The notes under the pieces: model-generated
What the model was told of the DNA's origin: nothing
The model's input: only the letters and a program-made list of their open reading frames with translations
Database searches by the model: none
Program-made: the position numbers and the translations under genes
Source: Micavibrio sp964400125
GTDB taxonomy: Bacteria; Pseudomonadota; Alphaproteobacteria; Micavibrionales; Micavibrionaceae
Reading direction: 5' to 3'
NCBI GenBank assembly: GCA_964400125.1
Contig: CAYNSR010000005.1
Span: forward strand, 1 to 64,000
DNA length: 64,000 bases
In this document: one piece after another, positions 18,184 through 27,011 of the stretch
Numbering within the stretch: position 1 is the stretch's first letter
Layout of the letters: each line of letters begins with the position of its first letter

Positions 18184-20181
18184 ATGGCTGACCTGTTTGC
18201 TGCGAAATCAAAGGTTAAGGACGATTCCTACGGCGCTTCGGACATCGAGGTTCTGGAAGGGCTGGAACCCGTGCGCCGCCGTCCCGGCATGTATATCGGC
18301 GGCACCGATGAACGCGCCCTGCACCATCTTGTGAGCGAGATTCTGGATAACGCCATGGATGAAGCCGTGGCGGGCCATGCAGACCGTATCGACATCACCC
18401 TGAACGCCGACGGGTCGGTCACGATCCGGGATAATGGCCGGGGCATCCCGGTGGACAATCACCCGAAATTCAAAAACAAATCCGCGCTCGAGGTTATTCT
18501 GACCACGCTCCATTCCGGCGGCAAGTTCAGCGGCAAGGCTTATGAAACCTCAGGCGGCTTGCACGGGGTGGGAAGTTCTGTCGTCAACGCCCTGTCCGAT
18601 ATGCTGTGGGTGGAGGTTGCCCGCGACAAAAAGCTCTACCGCCAGTCTTATTCGCGCGGCCATCCGACCAGTAAGCTGGAAATGATCGGCCCGACGAAGG
18701 AACGCGGCACGACCGTGTGCTTCCATCCCGATGCCGAAATTTTCGGCGCGCAGGCCCATTTCCGCCCGGCCCTCCTGCACCAAATGGCGCGATCCAAGGC
18801 CTATCTGTTTCGCGGCGTCGCAATTTACTGGAAATGCAATGACGATGCCCTGCTGAAAGACTCAAAGGTCCCGGCGGAAGAAAAATTCCATTTCCCCGCA
18901 GGACTTCTCGACTTTTTAAAATCAGAACTCGGCAACCGCCCGACCGCTACCGCGCAAGCCTTTCACGGCACGATGAAACTGCCCGATGGCGCCGGACGGG
19001 TCGAATTTGCCGTGGCATGGCCGACGGATCGCTACGACGGGTTTGTCCATTCCTATTGCAACACCGTACCCACGCCGATGGGCGGAACGCATGAACAAGG
19101 TCTGCGCAACGCGCTGGCGCGTGGTTTACGCGGTTACGGTGAGATGATCGGCCATAAAAAGGTCGGCAGCATTACCGCCGAAGATGTCATTAACGAATCC
19201 GCGATTCTCCTCTCCGTCTTTATCCGCGACCCGCAATTTCAGGGCCAGACCAAGGACAAACTTTCCAACCCGGAAGCGCAAAGATGGGTTGAAACCGTGG
19301 TCAAGGATCATTTCGACCACTGGCTCTCCGGCGACACCAACGCCGCCAAGGCCCTGCTGGAGACGATCATCGAACGCGCCGATGAACGCCTGCGCCGCCG
19401 TGAAGACAAGGAAATGGCCCGCAAATCCGCGACGCGCAAACTGCGTCTGCCGGGCAAGCTGGCCGATTGCTCCAGCACCTCGTCGCTGGATACAGAGCTT
19501 TTTATCGTCGAAGGCGACTCCGCTGGCGGCTCCGCAAAACAGGCGCGACATCGCGAAACTCAGGCGGTCCTGCCCCTGCGCGGTAAAATCCTCAATGTGG
19601 TCAGCGCCACCAGCGACAAGATCCGCCAGAATCAGGAAATTCAGGATCTCATCCTCGCCCTCGGGGCCGGAACGGGCAAGGATTTCAAGCTTGATAACCT
19701 GCGCTATGACCGCGTTATCATCATGACCGATGCCGATGTTGACGGGGCGCATATCGCCTCGCTGCTCGTTACCTTCTTCTATACGCAGATGCGCCCGATC
19801 ATCGAAAAGGGGCATTTGTTCCTTGCCATGCCGCCGCTTTACCGGATCAGTGCCGGGGGAAAAACCGTCTATGCCAAGGACGACGCCCACAAGGACGAAT
19901 TGATGGCGACCGAATTCAAGGGCCGCAAGGTCGAAATCAGCCGCTTCAAAGGTCTGGGAGAAATGCCCGCCGCGCAGTTGAAGGAAACCACCATGAACCC
20001 CGCCAGCCGTACCCTGCTGCGCGTCACCGTGCCCGGCGATGTCGACGCCTATGGCGGCCATGTCATTGCCGCTTCCTCCAGCACAGACGATCTGGTCGAA
20101 CGCCTGATGGGCCGCAACGCCGAGGAACGCTTCAAATTCATTCAGGAAAACGCTGAATTCGTACAAGACATCGACATCTGA
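18184..20181 (+). CDS. parE: DNA topoisomerase IV subunit B
   Basis: 665 residues. With ParC it decatenates daughter chromosomes. The GHKL ATPase domain is at the N-terminus (EILDNAMDEA, DNGRGIPV, GGLHGVGSSVVNALS). The TOPRIM domain has EGDSAGGSAKQ and the metal-binding DADVDGAHI near residue 519. The motif QARHRETQAVLPLRGKILNV and the lack of the GyrB tail insertion point to ParE rather than GyrB. parC is not in the window. Confidence 0.94.
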   Translation: MADLFAAKSKVKDDSYGASDIEVLEGLEPVRRRPGMYIGGTDERALHHLVSEILDNAMDEAVAGHADRIDITLNADGSVTIRDNGRGIPVDNHPKFKNKSALEVILTTLHSGGKFSGKAYETSGGLHGVGSSVVNALSDMLWVEVARDKKLYRQSYSRGHPTSKLEMIGPTKERGTTVCFHPDAEIFGAQAHFRPALLHQMARSKAYLFRGVAIYWKCNDDALLKDSKVPAEEKFHFPAGLLDFLKSELGNRPTATAQAFHGTMKLPDGAGRVEFAVAWPTDRYDGFVHSYCNTVPTPMGGTHEQGLRNALARGLRGYGEMIGHKKVGSITAEDVINESAILLSVFIRDPQFQGQTKDKLSNPEAQRWVETVVKDHFDHWLSGDTNAAKALLETIIERADERLRRREDKEMARKSATRKLRLPGKLADCSSTSSLDTELFIVEGDSAGGSAKQARHRETQAVLPLRGKILNVVSATSDKIRQNQEIQDLILALGAGTGKDFKLDNLRYDRVIIMTDADVDGAHIASLLVTFFYTQMRPIIEKGHLFLAMPPLYRISAGGKTVYAKDDAHKDELMATEFKGRKVEISRFKGLGEMPAAQLKETTMNPASRTLLRVTVPGDVDAYGGHVIAASSSTDDLVERLMGRNAEERFKFIQENAEFVQDIDI

Positions 20182-20229
20182 TTCTCCCGTCTCTTGCCCG
20201 TAACAAATTTTTCATAATTTTGTGAGATA

Positions 20230-20249
20230 CTGGTTAGATCATCAACCAG
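20230..20249. repeat. short inverted repeat downstream of parE
   Basis: CTGGTT/AACCAG with an 8-base loop, 48 bases after the parE stop. There is no T-run, so it is a poor terminator. It may be part of the promoter region of the candidate RNA that follows. Confidence 0.4.
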
Positions 20250-20284
20250 ACGGGTTCAAACAGAGCATGATTGCAAATACAAAG

Positions 20285-20443
20285 CAGCGGATTGGCCGGT
20301 GCGCCGAAGAGGGTTGCCTCGCGGAGGGTGCTCCAAAACCTAGAGACATCAAAGCCTTTCCAACTTGACGAAGCACCTTGCAATAGAACATCGCTGATTT
20401 CTTGAGATAAAGGGCCGGAGGTTTTTCCTCCGGTCTTTGTCTT
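20285..20443 (+). ncRNA. candidate structured small RNA with terminator
   Basis: This 330-base gap between convergent genes has no open frame but can fold. CAGCGG (20285-20290) pairs with TCGCTG (20391-20396). AGGGTGCT (20325-20332) pairs with AGCACCTT (20372-20379). A strong terminator, CCGGAGG-loop-CCTCCGG followed by TCTTTGTCTTT, closes it at 20415-20443. The terminator lies 234 bases after parE, further than expected for parE alone, which suggests a separate transcript. I cannot match it to a known RNA family; 6S RNA was considered but not supported. Confidence 0.38.
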
Positions 20444-20511
20444 TGACAGCGCATCGACTTAAAACATCTAAAGGGAAGAAAACCAGATTGAGGCAAGCGC
20501 GGGAAACCAGG

Positions 20512-21288
20512 TTACCATTTATATTTCACAATTGCCTTCACTGTCCCGTCCGGCGCGCGGTCGGATACACCGAAAAGATACCCGGCATCATAGGAAAAAT
20601 TCTTCCCAAACGCCCCATAAAAAACCGGACCGATCCGGTGATCCTGCGCGTCGAATGGGCCTTCATGGCCAATTTTTCCAAAGTCGCTGTGCAGTTCAAA
20701 ACCGGGCTGGAAAACCCGGCTATATTTATAGCGAGATCCCCACGCCAACCCCCATTCCGTATCATTGCCGGAATCCTCGCCCACCTCGCGGCGGATAACA
20801 AGATTCCCCCGGTGCGCCGTTTTGGCAACATCCCTGCCGCCGAGTAATTTAACCTCAATTTCATCCGCCGCGCCCGTACCACTGAAGCCATAGGCAATCC
20901 GCACCCCGGCATCGAAGCAGTCCACCCCTTGCTCCATAAACTGAAATTTGTTTTTCCAACTGATTTTTGAAAATTCTATCACATCGCCGGGCGAGCCGCC
21001 TCGCTCCACCGTGGTCTCAATCTGGCTTTGCCAGAAATCGGTGAATCCATGGGACAAAACGAGTTTTTCTTTCCATGCACCATCGCGGTCGCGATCATTA
21101 TCAACGACATATTCCCCCTTCCATTCTACAGATATTTCCCCCCCAACTATGGCAGAGGATGTTACCGATTTGCTGGCGCTAGCCGGAGTGACAACAAAAA
21201 AGGGAAAAAGGAAAACAAGGACGATAATCCGGAGCAAGATCAGAGCAATTTCCTTTCTTGATTTGGGGCCTGATTTCAAATGACGCAA
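20512..21288 (-). CDS. probable outer-membrane beta-barrel protein
   Basis: 258 residues. A signal peptide with an unusually long basic N-terminus ends near TPASASKS, about residue 40. The mature part is a run of alternating amphipathic strands with many aromatic girdle residues (GEISVEWKGEYVV, FGKNFSYDAGYLFGV) and ends in KYKW, a C-terminal aromatic as recognised by the BAM machinery. Size suggests a barrel of 10-12 strands. No specific family is recognised. It is divergent from gap and convergent with parE. Confidence 0.7.
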   Translation of the reverse strand: MRHLKSGPKSRKEIALILLRIIVLVFLFPFFVVTPASASKSVTSSAIVGGEISVEWKGEYVVDNDRDRDGAWKEKLVLSHGFTDFWQSQIETTVERGGSPGDVIEFSKISWKNKFQFMEQGVDCFDAGVRIAYGFSGTGAADEIEVKLLGGRDVAKTAHRGNLVIRREVGEDSGNDTEWGLAWGSRYKYSRVFQPGFELHSDFGKIGHEGPFDAQDHRIGPVFYGAFGKNFSYDAGYLFGVSDRAPDGTVKAIVKYKW

Positions 21289-21399
21289 GAATACCCCATT
21301 TTCGTTAGAAATCCAGTCTCAAAATCCCCTTTTCCCTTGCTTTTCAAGGGTTCTGGACGTAGTGTGCCCCGGATTTATCCCAACCGAATGGAGTGTGTC

Positions 21400-22410
21400 A
21401 TGACAGCAAAAGTCGCCATCAGTGGTTTTGGCCGTATCGGTCGTCTGGTTCTGCGGGCCGCGTATGAATCGGGCCGTAAGGATCTGGAATTTGTCGCCAT
21501 CAACGACCTTGCCGACCTGCACACCAATGCGCATTTGCTGAAATACGACTCCGTCCACGGGCGCTTCCCGTTCGAGGTTTCCACCGAAGGCAATGACGTT
21601 CTGATCGTGGACGGACACCGCATTAAATGCGTTCAGGTCAAGGACCCCGCCGAACTGCCGTGGAAGGAATCCGGCGTCGATGTTGCGCTGGAATGTTCCG
21701 GCATTTTCACCAGCCGCGACGGTGCGCAGAAGCATCTGTCCGCCGGAGCTAAAAAGGTTCTCATCTCCGCCCCGGCCACCGATGAAGATCTGACCGTCGT
21801 TTACGGCGTCAATTCCGACAAACTGACAGGCGAACATAAAATCGTTTCCAACGCGTCCTGCACCACCAACTGCCTTGCGCCTGTGGCCTATGTGCTGAAT
21901 AACGCCATCGGCATCGAACATGGATTCATGACGACGATTCACTCCTATACCGGCGACCAGCGCATTGTGGACACCAACCACAAGGACCTGCACCGCGCCC
22001 GTGCGGCGGCCTTGAACATGATTCCGACCTCCACCGGCGCGGCCAAGGCCGTGGGCAAGGTTCTGCCGGAATTGAAAGGGAAACTGGACGGCGTCGCCAT
22101 TCGCGTCCCGACACCGAATGTATCGCTGGTCGATTTCAAATTCGTCGCCAAACGCGCCACCACGGTCGAGGAAATCACGAAACTGATTAAAGACGCCGCC
22201 AACAGCAACCAGTTGAAGGGTATTCTCGGCTGCTACACCGAAGAACTGGTCAGCGGCGATTTCAACCACGACCCGCATTCTTCCGTCTTTGCCCTCAACG
22301 AAACCAAAATCATCGACGGCACCATGGTGCGTGTCATGGCGTGGTACGACAACGAATGGGGCTTTTCCAACCGCATGTGCGACACGGCGGTGAAGATGGC
22401 CGAGCTTTAA
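21400..22410 (+). CDS. gap: glyceraldehyde-3-phosphate dehydrogenase, type I
   Basis: 336 residues from ATG 21400, which has GGAG upstream and gives the canonical start MTAKVAISGFGRIGRLVLRA. An in-frame upstream extension to 21280 is not needed. It catalyses the reversible NAD(P)-dependent oxidation of glyceraldehyde 3-phosphate. The active-site signature SNASCTTNCLAP with the catalytic cysteine is present, as are the partner histidine in HSYTGDQ and the C-terminal WYDNEWGFSNR. Cofactor preference was not determined. Confidence 0.96.
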   Translation: MTAKVAISGFGRIGRLVLRAAYESGRKDLEFVAINDLADLHTNAHLLKYDSVHGRFPFEVSTEGNDVLIVDGHRIKCVQVKDPAELPWKESGVDVALECSGIFTSRDGAQKHLSAGAKKVLISAPATDEDLTVVYGVNSDKLTGEHKIVSNASCTTNCLAPVAYVLNNAIGIEHGFMTTIHSYTGDQRIVDTNHKDLHRARAAALNMIPTSTGAAKAVGKVLPELKGKLDGVAIRVPTPNVSLVDFKFVAKRATTVEEITKLIKDAANSNQLKGILGCYTEELVSGDFNHDPHSSVFALNETKIIDGTMVRVMAWYDNEWGFSNRMCDTAVKMAEL

Positions 22411-22455
22411 AAGAGACAAAAGAGACAAAAGGGCACAGAAGACACACCCCCTTTG

Positions 22456-22484
22456 TTGACATAATATTTATTTAATGCTAGGGC
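22456..22484 (+). promoter_or_regulatory. candidate promoter for the small lipoprotein gene
   Basis: A perfect TTGACA (22456-22461) lies 17 bases before TAGGGC (22479-22484), about 35 bases upstream of the start at 22518. The -10 is poor, so this is tentative. Confidence 0.35.
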
Positions 22485-22517
22485 AATAAGCCAGACATTA
22501 AATCAGGAGAATGTAAA

Positions 22518-22841
22518 ATGAAGGCCGGACTGACCATTGCACTATCATTTGCGACTCTTGCCGCTGTGGGCTGTGTGGGGGAAAAAGATTATAATCCCGA
22601 GGCGTGTGCTTCCGCACTACGCGCTTACAGCGATGCCGTGAACAGACTGGATGATACCAGCTATGATAAAGGATTCTACAATGCTAAGGCGCTTACCCTA
22701 TGGGGTGACAATGAAAGATTTGATGAACTCAATGACGCTGTCGATTCTTTGATTGCCCGTGAAGGACAGGGTGAAAAGGTGCGTCGTGAATTGGATTATG
22801 CGGTGAACGAACGCATAACGCACTGCGGCCCCGCGCTTTAG
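22518..22841 (+). CDS. small lipoprotein, unknown function
   Basis: 107 residues with a short signal peptide and lipobox LAAVGC at residues 15-20. A good ribosome-binding site (AGGAGA) precedes the ATG. The mature part is helical and charged, with two further cysteines (EACASA, ITHCGPAL) that could form a disulfide. No family is recognised. It stands alone between gap and a repeat element; TTGACA about 60 bases upstream suggests its own promoter. Confidence 0.65.
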   Translation: MKAGLTIALSFATLAAVGCVGEKDYNPEACASALRAYSDAVNRLDDTSYDKGFYNAKALTLWGDNERFDELNDAVDSLIAREGQGEKVRRELDYAVNERITHCGPAL

Positions 22842-22848
22842 CAGGTTG

Positions 22849-22999
22849 CTGAAAAACCCGTATTTCGTCATTGCGAGGAAGCCTGCCCCCAGCTTGAACG
22901 GGGGCGGCAATCCAAATCACGGATTTCCAGCATTTTTATGGATCACCACGGCCACTGCGTGGCCTCGCGATGACGCCAGAAAAGGTTTTTTCAGCATTT
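22849..22999. mobile_element. MITE-like palindromic element
   Basis: About 150 bases bounded by inverted ends: TGCTGAAAAA on the left, with TTTTTTCAGCA on the right. Inside are CGTCATTGCGAGG and its near reverse complement CCTCGCGATGACG. It has no coding capacity. The right end abuts or overlaps the stop region of the 76-residue gene. Such CGTCATTGCGAG elements are widespread non-autonomous repeats; the mobilising enzyme is not in the window. Confidence 0.7.
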
Positions 23000-23230
23000 T
23001 TATAGCCGCAGGGAATCCTGCTGCTGGCGGCCGTGGTCCTGATCACGTTCAACCAGCTTCATCCCGAACATCATGCCGGTCGTGCCCGATAGCATCGCCG
23101 CAACCGTAGCGAAGGCCGCCGACAGGCCCCATTCGCCATTCGCCGCAGACAACGCCGTCATGCCGATCAAACCCGCCGTGCCTGCAACCAGTCCCCAGTG
23201 CTTTTTCAAGAATTCCGTTTCCATTTCCAT
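23000..23230 (-). CDS. small two-segment membrane protein
   Basis: 76 residues. A strong GGAGGA lies six bases before the start. Two hydrophobic segments (WGLVAGTAGLIGMTALSA and AAFATVAAMLSGTTGMMFGM) flank a short loop, with a charged tail ending QQQDSLRL. The fold suggests an inner-membrane hairpin. The stop lies at the edge of the palindromic element at 22849-22999. Function unknown. Confidence 0.6.
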   Translation of the reverse strand: MEMETEFLKKHWGLVAGTAGLIGMTALSAANGEWGLSAAFATVAAMLSGTTGMMFGMKLVERDQDHGRQQQDSLRL

Positions 23231-23434
23231 AGCTTCCTCCCAATCCTGTTTCTGTCTTTTTGCTTGATATATGTTTTACCATCATGTCCGGGATGGATGC
23301 AATTTTTACGCGAAAATTAGTATATATTTCTGTATTATCAATGCCTTGACAGGAAAAATCGCTTTTTCGGCAAGGATATGTTAGGCTCTTTCCCTTAAAC
23401 TTATCAAAGACATATCCTTTTCAAAGGGTTTTGA

Positions 23435-24001
23435 ATGGCGAATCCGGTTCAAAAAACCGATCACGACGACACCGACGCGGCCCGGATCGGGCATGTGGTG
23501 GACCATCTGGTGGATGCGCTGGGGGGCGAACCAGCCTGCACCCTGCGCCGGGCGGTGATTCTTGCGGATATTGACGAACATCCGGGGACGACGCAGGCCG
23601 GGATCATCCAGCGCCTTGCCGCCGACAAATCAGCCCTGAACCGGGACATTGAGTGGCTTTATGACTATGGCTGCATCATGCGTCAGGATGGCCGCGATGG
23701 CCGGGAAATCAAGCTGCATACCTGCGGCTATGCCAAGAAAAACCTCGATCTGGCCCTGCTTTATTTCAATAATTCGCATAAGAGCTTGAAAAATTTCCTT
23801 ATCCACTATATTCATATGTTCGGCCAGCACAGACCAACCCTGCGGGACGCCAAAATCGTTGCCACAATCGGTGACAAGGGTTTTGCCAACCGTCAGGTTA
23901 TTTTTGAAGAGCTGTATAATGGTCCATTGACCACCGATAACCGGGCTATCAACAACCTGATTGTGGCCGGACTACTGGAAAAGAAAACGCAGGAAGAATG
24001 A
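23435..24001 (+). CDS. winged-helix DNA-binding protein, MarR-like
   Basis: 188 residues. The centre carries a helix-turn-helix: GTTQAGIIQRLAADKSALNRDIEWLYDYG, with a following wing (MRQDGRDGREIKLHTCGYAKK), matching the MarR-type layout in which replication-order or redox regulators read DNA. The C-terminal 70 residues contain a second possible winged-helix unit (KIVATIGDKGFANRQVIFEELYNGPLTTDNRAINNLIVAGLL). So two HTH modules may be present. The stop overlaps the start of the next gene (ATGA). It is probably a transcriptional regulator; targets unknown. Confidence 0.65.
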   Translation: MANPVQKTDHDDTDAARIGHVVDHLVDALGGEPACTLRRAVILADIDEHPGTTQAGIIQRLAADKSALNRDIEWLYDYGCIMRQDGRDGREIKLHTCGYAKKNLDLALLYFNNSHKSLKNFLIHYIHMFGQHRPTLRDAKIVATIGDKGFANRQVIFEELYNGPLTTDNRAINNLIVAGLLEKKTQEE

Positions 24002-24255
24002 GCACGAACGGATTGGGATTTACAGATGTTGCAGCCGCCCTCTTTGAGGGTGTGGCGCGCATTATTTCCGATCCCGCCGTCGGGGCGGCGTCTCCGTCCC
24101 TGCAACTGGGCGACAGCGGCTGCGGCGGTGGCGGATTTTCCTTCGGTGCTGCCTCTGCCGATGGTGGCGCGGTTTCCGCTGCTGCTGATGGCGGCGCGGC
24201 TCCGGCTGCCGATGGTGGCGGCGGTGGCGCGGCTCCTGCACCGTCCGTCGAATAA
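23998..24255 (+). CDS. Gly/Ala-rich small protein coupled to the wHTH gene
   Basis: 85 residues, starting within the ATGA of the wHTH stop. Residues 1-32 are ordinary and amphipathic (LGFTDVAAALFEGVARI). The remainder is low-complexity Gly/Ala/Asp/Pro, with repeats of the type DGGA and AADGG, and a single cysteine within a GCGGGG stretch. Many bacterial coding frames of high GC give such sequence by chance, but the coupling and clean N-terminus favour a real gene. No function can be assigned; a secreted or coat-like peptide is possible but unsupported. Confidence 0.45.
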   Translation: MSTNGLGFTDVAAALFEGVARIISDPAVGAASPSLQLGDSGCGGGGFSFGAASADGGAVSAAADGGAAPAADGGGGGAAPAPSVE

Positions 24256-24325
24256 ACTCTCCTAAACTCCCCTGTTATCGTTTATACTTTTGCCGTTATT
24301 TCGCAACGGCAGGAGAACACCCCTT

Positions 24326-25420
24326 ATGGCCCCCATTTCCCTGAAACCCGGTGTTGTCACCGGAACGGATTATCTTGCGCTGGTGAAGGCCTGCAAGGAT
24401 GGCAAATACGCCCTGCCCGCCGTCAACGTCGTCAGTACAGGCACTATCAATGCCGTCATGGAAGCCGCCGCGAAAAACCGCGCCGATGTGGTTATCCAGC
24501 TTTCCAACGGCGGTGCGGAATTCTACGCCGGGAAGGGTTGCCCCGACAGCTTTCAGGCCAAGGTCCTCGGTGCCGTCTCCGCCGCCCGGCATGTGCATTT
24601 GCTGGCCGAACAATACGGCATCTGCGTTGTTCTCCACACGGACCACGCCAACAAAAAACTGATCCCCTGGGTCGAGGCGATGCTGGATCACGGCGAAGCT
24701 TTTTTCCGGGAAACCGGAAAACCGCTTTTTTCCTCCCACATGATCGACCTGTCCGAAGAAGATATCGACTTCAACCTTTCCGAATGCGCCCGGCTGCTGA
24801 AACGCATGGCAAAAATCGGCATGAGTATCGAGATTGAACTTGGCGTGACCGGCGGCGAAGAGGACGGTGTCGGCTCCGATGATATTGATAACGCCAAGCT
24901 CTATACCCAACCGGAAGACGTCCTGAAAGCCTATGAGACACTCCTGCCGCTCGGTCATTTCTCGGTTGCAGCCTCCTTCGGCAATGTCCACGGGGTTTAT
25001 AAACCCGGCAATGTCAGACTGCGCCCCGATATCCTCAAAAATTCGCAGGAACTGGTGCAAAAAACCCACGGCACGGGGCCAAACCCGCTTGATCTCGTGT
25101 TCCATGGTGGATCGGGTTCGGAAAAGGATAAAATCGCAGAATCCCTGAATTACGGGATTTTCAAAATGAACATCGACACCGATACCCAGTTTGCCTTTTC
25201 CGAAGCGGTCGGGAAATTTGTCGAATCCAATATCAGAGCGTTCAAATACCAGATCGACCCCGATGATGGGACACCGTACAAAAAGCTGTACGACCCGCGC
25301 AAATGGCTGCGGATCGGGGAAGAAGGCATTATAACGCGCCTGAACGAAGCCTTTACAGACCTGAAATCGGCAGGAAAATCGCTGGCCGCGCCAAATGCGG
25401 CAAAGACAAATGCGGCCTGA
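24326..25420 (+). CDS. fbaA: class II fructose-bisphosphate aldolase
   Basis: 364 residues from ATG 24326 with AGGAGA nine bases upstream. It reversibly cleaves fructose 1,6-bisphosphate. The zinc-dependent class II fold is shown by VLHTDHANKK with the first zinc-ligand histidine, the MIDLSEEDIDFN loop, EIELGVTGGEEDGV, the VHGVYKPGN histidine and FHGGSGS. Length and motifs match the E. coli FbaA type. It stands in the same direction as gap but about 2 kb away. Confidence 0.95.
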   Translation: MAPISLKPGVVTGTDYLALVKACKDGKYALPAVNVVSTGTINAVMEAAAKNRADVVIQLSNGGAEFYAGKGCPDSFQAKVLGAVSAARHVHLLAEQYGICVVLHTDHANKKLIPWVEAMLDHGEAFFRETGKPLFSSHMIDLSEEDIDFNLSECARLLKRMAKIGMSIEIELGVTGGEEDGVGSDDIDNAKLYTQPEDVLKAYETLLPLGHFSVAASFGNVHGVYKPGNVRLRPDILKNSQELVQKTHGTGPNPLDLVFHGGSGSEKDKIAESLNYGIFKMNIDTDTQFAFSEAVGKFVESNIRAFKYQIDPDDGTPYKKLYDPRKWLRIGEEGIITRLNEAFTDLKSAGKSLAAPNAAKTNAA

Positions 25421-25509
25421 TTGATGGCCTGTCTTTGGGAACAAGAGTAAACGCGCCTGAGTTTCTTTCTGGTTTTTCATCCTAATAACCATGATCGGGG
25501 CAGAAAATC

Positions 25510-25974
25510 ATGCTGACTTTTCTATCGGGACTGGCCTTCTGGCACTGGTTCGTACTGGGGATCGCCCTCATCCTCATCGAACTGGCAATGCCCATGGCGA
25601 TGCTGCTGATATGGCCCGGCATTGCCGCCATGATGGTTGGGGTTATGCTCACATTCGTTCCGAATCTGACGCCGATTTATCAGGTCGGAATATGGCTGGT
25701 CGCCTCTTTTGCCTTCACGCTGGAATGGATCAAATATTGTCAGGACCATCCCGCCCGGCCCGTTGCGACACGCCGCCGCCACACCGGACTGCCCGGCGAG
25801 GAATATATAGGGCAGCAATTCACACTCCAAAAACCGGTAATCTATGGCCGGGGCGAAATCGTGATCGATGATAAAACCTACCCCGTTCTGGCAATCGACG
25901 ATTATCCCGCCGGGACTCTGGTCAAGATCGTGCGCGTTGAGGTATCCGCCCTGAGAATCCAGCAAGTGATGTAG
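25510..25974 (+). CDS. NfeD-like membrane protein 1
   Basis: 154 residues: N-terminal hydrophobic segments (FWHWFVLGIALILIELAMP and two more) followed by a soluble C-terminal OB-fold domain (GEEYIGQQFTLQKPVIYGRGEIVIDDKTYPVL) of about 65 residues. This is the short NfeD form without the protease domain. NfeD proteins usually pair with SPFH/stomatin proteins, and one is encoded directly downstream. It is a paralogue of the protein at 27012-27458, with shared motifs WHW, GLA/GIA and EYIG.QFTL.KPVI. Confidence 0.85.
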   Translation: MLTFLSGLAFWHWFVLGIALILIELAMPMAMLLIWPGIAAMMVGVMLTFVPNLTPIYQVGIWLVASFAFTLEWIKYCQDHPARPVATRRRHTGLPGEEYIGQQFTLQKPVIYGRGEIVIDDKTYPVLAIDDYPAGTLVKIVRVEVSALRIQQVM

Positions 25975-26058
25975 AAACAGCCATTGTTGCCCTCCCGGCG
26001 GGGTGGTAGTTTTATGGTAGAGAATCCCTGAAAAAAGCCAGTTTAAGGAAGAATCGTT

Positions 26059-26976
26059 ATGGAAGTGTTTATTATCGCCTTTGCCGTCTTTATCCTGATT
26101 ATGGTCGCGCAAGGGGTGAAAGCCGTGCCGCAGGGAATGCAATATACGGTCGAACGTTTTGGCAGGTACACCCACACGCTGAGGCCGGGATTGAATTTCA
26201 TCGTTCCGGTGTTCGACGCAATCGGCGCGAAGGTGAATATGATGGAAACCGTTCTTGACGTTCCGTCGCAGGAAGTCATCACCAAGGACAACGCGCTGGT
26301 CAAGGTCGATGGCGTTGTTTTCTATCAGGTCATTGATGCCGCAAAATCAGCCTACGAGGTTCGCAATCTCGAACATGCCACGCTGAACCTGACCATGACC
26401 AATCTCCGGACCGTTATGGGCTCGCTCTCGCTTGATGATCTTTTGTCGGAGCGCGACCAGATCAATGCAAAACTTCTCGGCATCGTCGATGAAGCCACCG
26501 CCCCGTGGGGTATCAAGGTCACCCGTATCGAGATCAAGGATATCAGCCCCCCGCGCGATCTCGTCGATTCCATGGCCCGCCAGATGAAGGCGGAACGGGA
26601 AAAACGCGCCCTGATCCTCGAAGCGCAGGGCCTTCGTGAAGCCGCCATTTTGAAGGCAGAAGGGGAAAAACAAGCAACCGTCCTCGAAGCCGAAGGCCGG
26701 AAAGAGGCCGCCTTCCGCGATGCCGAAGCCCGCGAACGTTCCGGCGAAGCCGAAGCCAACGCGACCAAATCCGTGTCCGAAGCCATCGCCACCGGCAGTA
26801 CGCAGGCGATCAATTACTTCGTCGCACAAAAATACATCGAAGCCCTCGGGCAATTCGCCCAATCCACCAACCAGAAAGTCATTTTCATGCCGCTGGATTC
26901 ATCGAGCGTCATCGGCTCCATCGGCGGGATCACCGAGCTGGTGCAGGAAGCGATGGGAAAAACAGGGACAAGATAG
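26059..26976 (+). CDS. SPFH/stomatin-like membrane protease-partner protein (QmcA type)
   Basis: 305 residues. One N-terminal membrane anchor (VFIIAFAVFILIMVAQGV) precedes the SPFH domain (VPQGMQYTVERFGRYTHTLRPGLNF, VITKDNALVKVDGVVFYQV). A long Glu/Ala/Lys coiled coil follows (about 175-225), then a hydrophobic C-terminal end. SPFH proteins form large membrane rings and organise lipids and proteases such as FtsH. It sits between two short NfeD genes on the same strand, and the three are likely one operon. Confidence 0.92.
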   Translation: MEVFIIAFAVFILIMVAQGVKAVPQGMQYTVERFGRYTHTLRPGLNFIVPVFDAIGAKVNMMETVLDVPSQEVITKDNALVKVDGVVFYQVIDAAKSAYEVRNLEHATLNLTMTNLRTVMGSLSLDDLLSERDQINAKLLGIVDEATAPWGIKVTRIEIKDISPPRDLVDSMARQMKAEREKRALILEAQGLREAAILKAEGEKQATVLEAEGRKEAAFRDAEARERSGEAEANATKSVSEAIATGSTQAINYFVAQKYIEALGQFAQSTNQKVIFMPLDSSSVIGSIGGITELVQEAMGKTGTR

Positions 26977-27011
26977 ACTGATACCACATCAAAAAATAAA
27001 GGCAGATACCC

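Noticed and set aside
21319..22428. 369-codon antisense frame across gap
   Set aside because: It mirrors the conserved gap gene, has no start signal and no family match.
22411..22440. Direct repeat AAAAGAGAC after gap
   Set aside because: Three short tandem copies in an intergenic spacer are too short to interpret.
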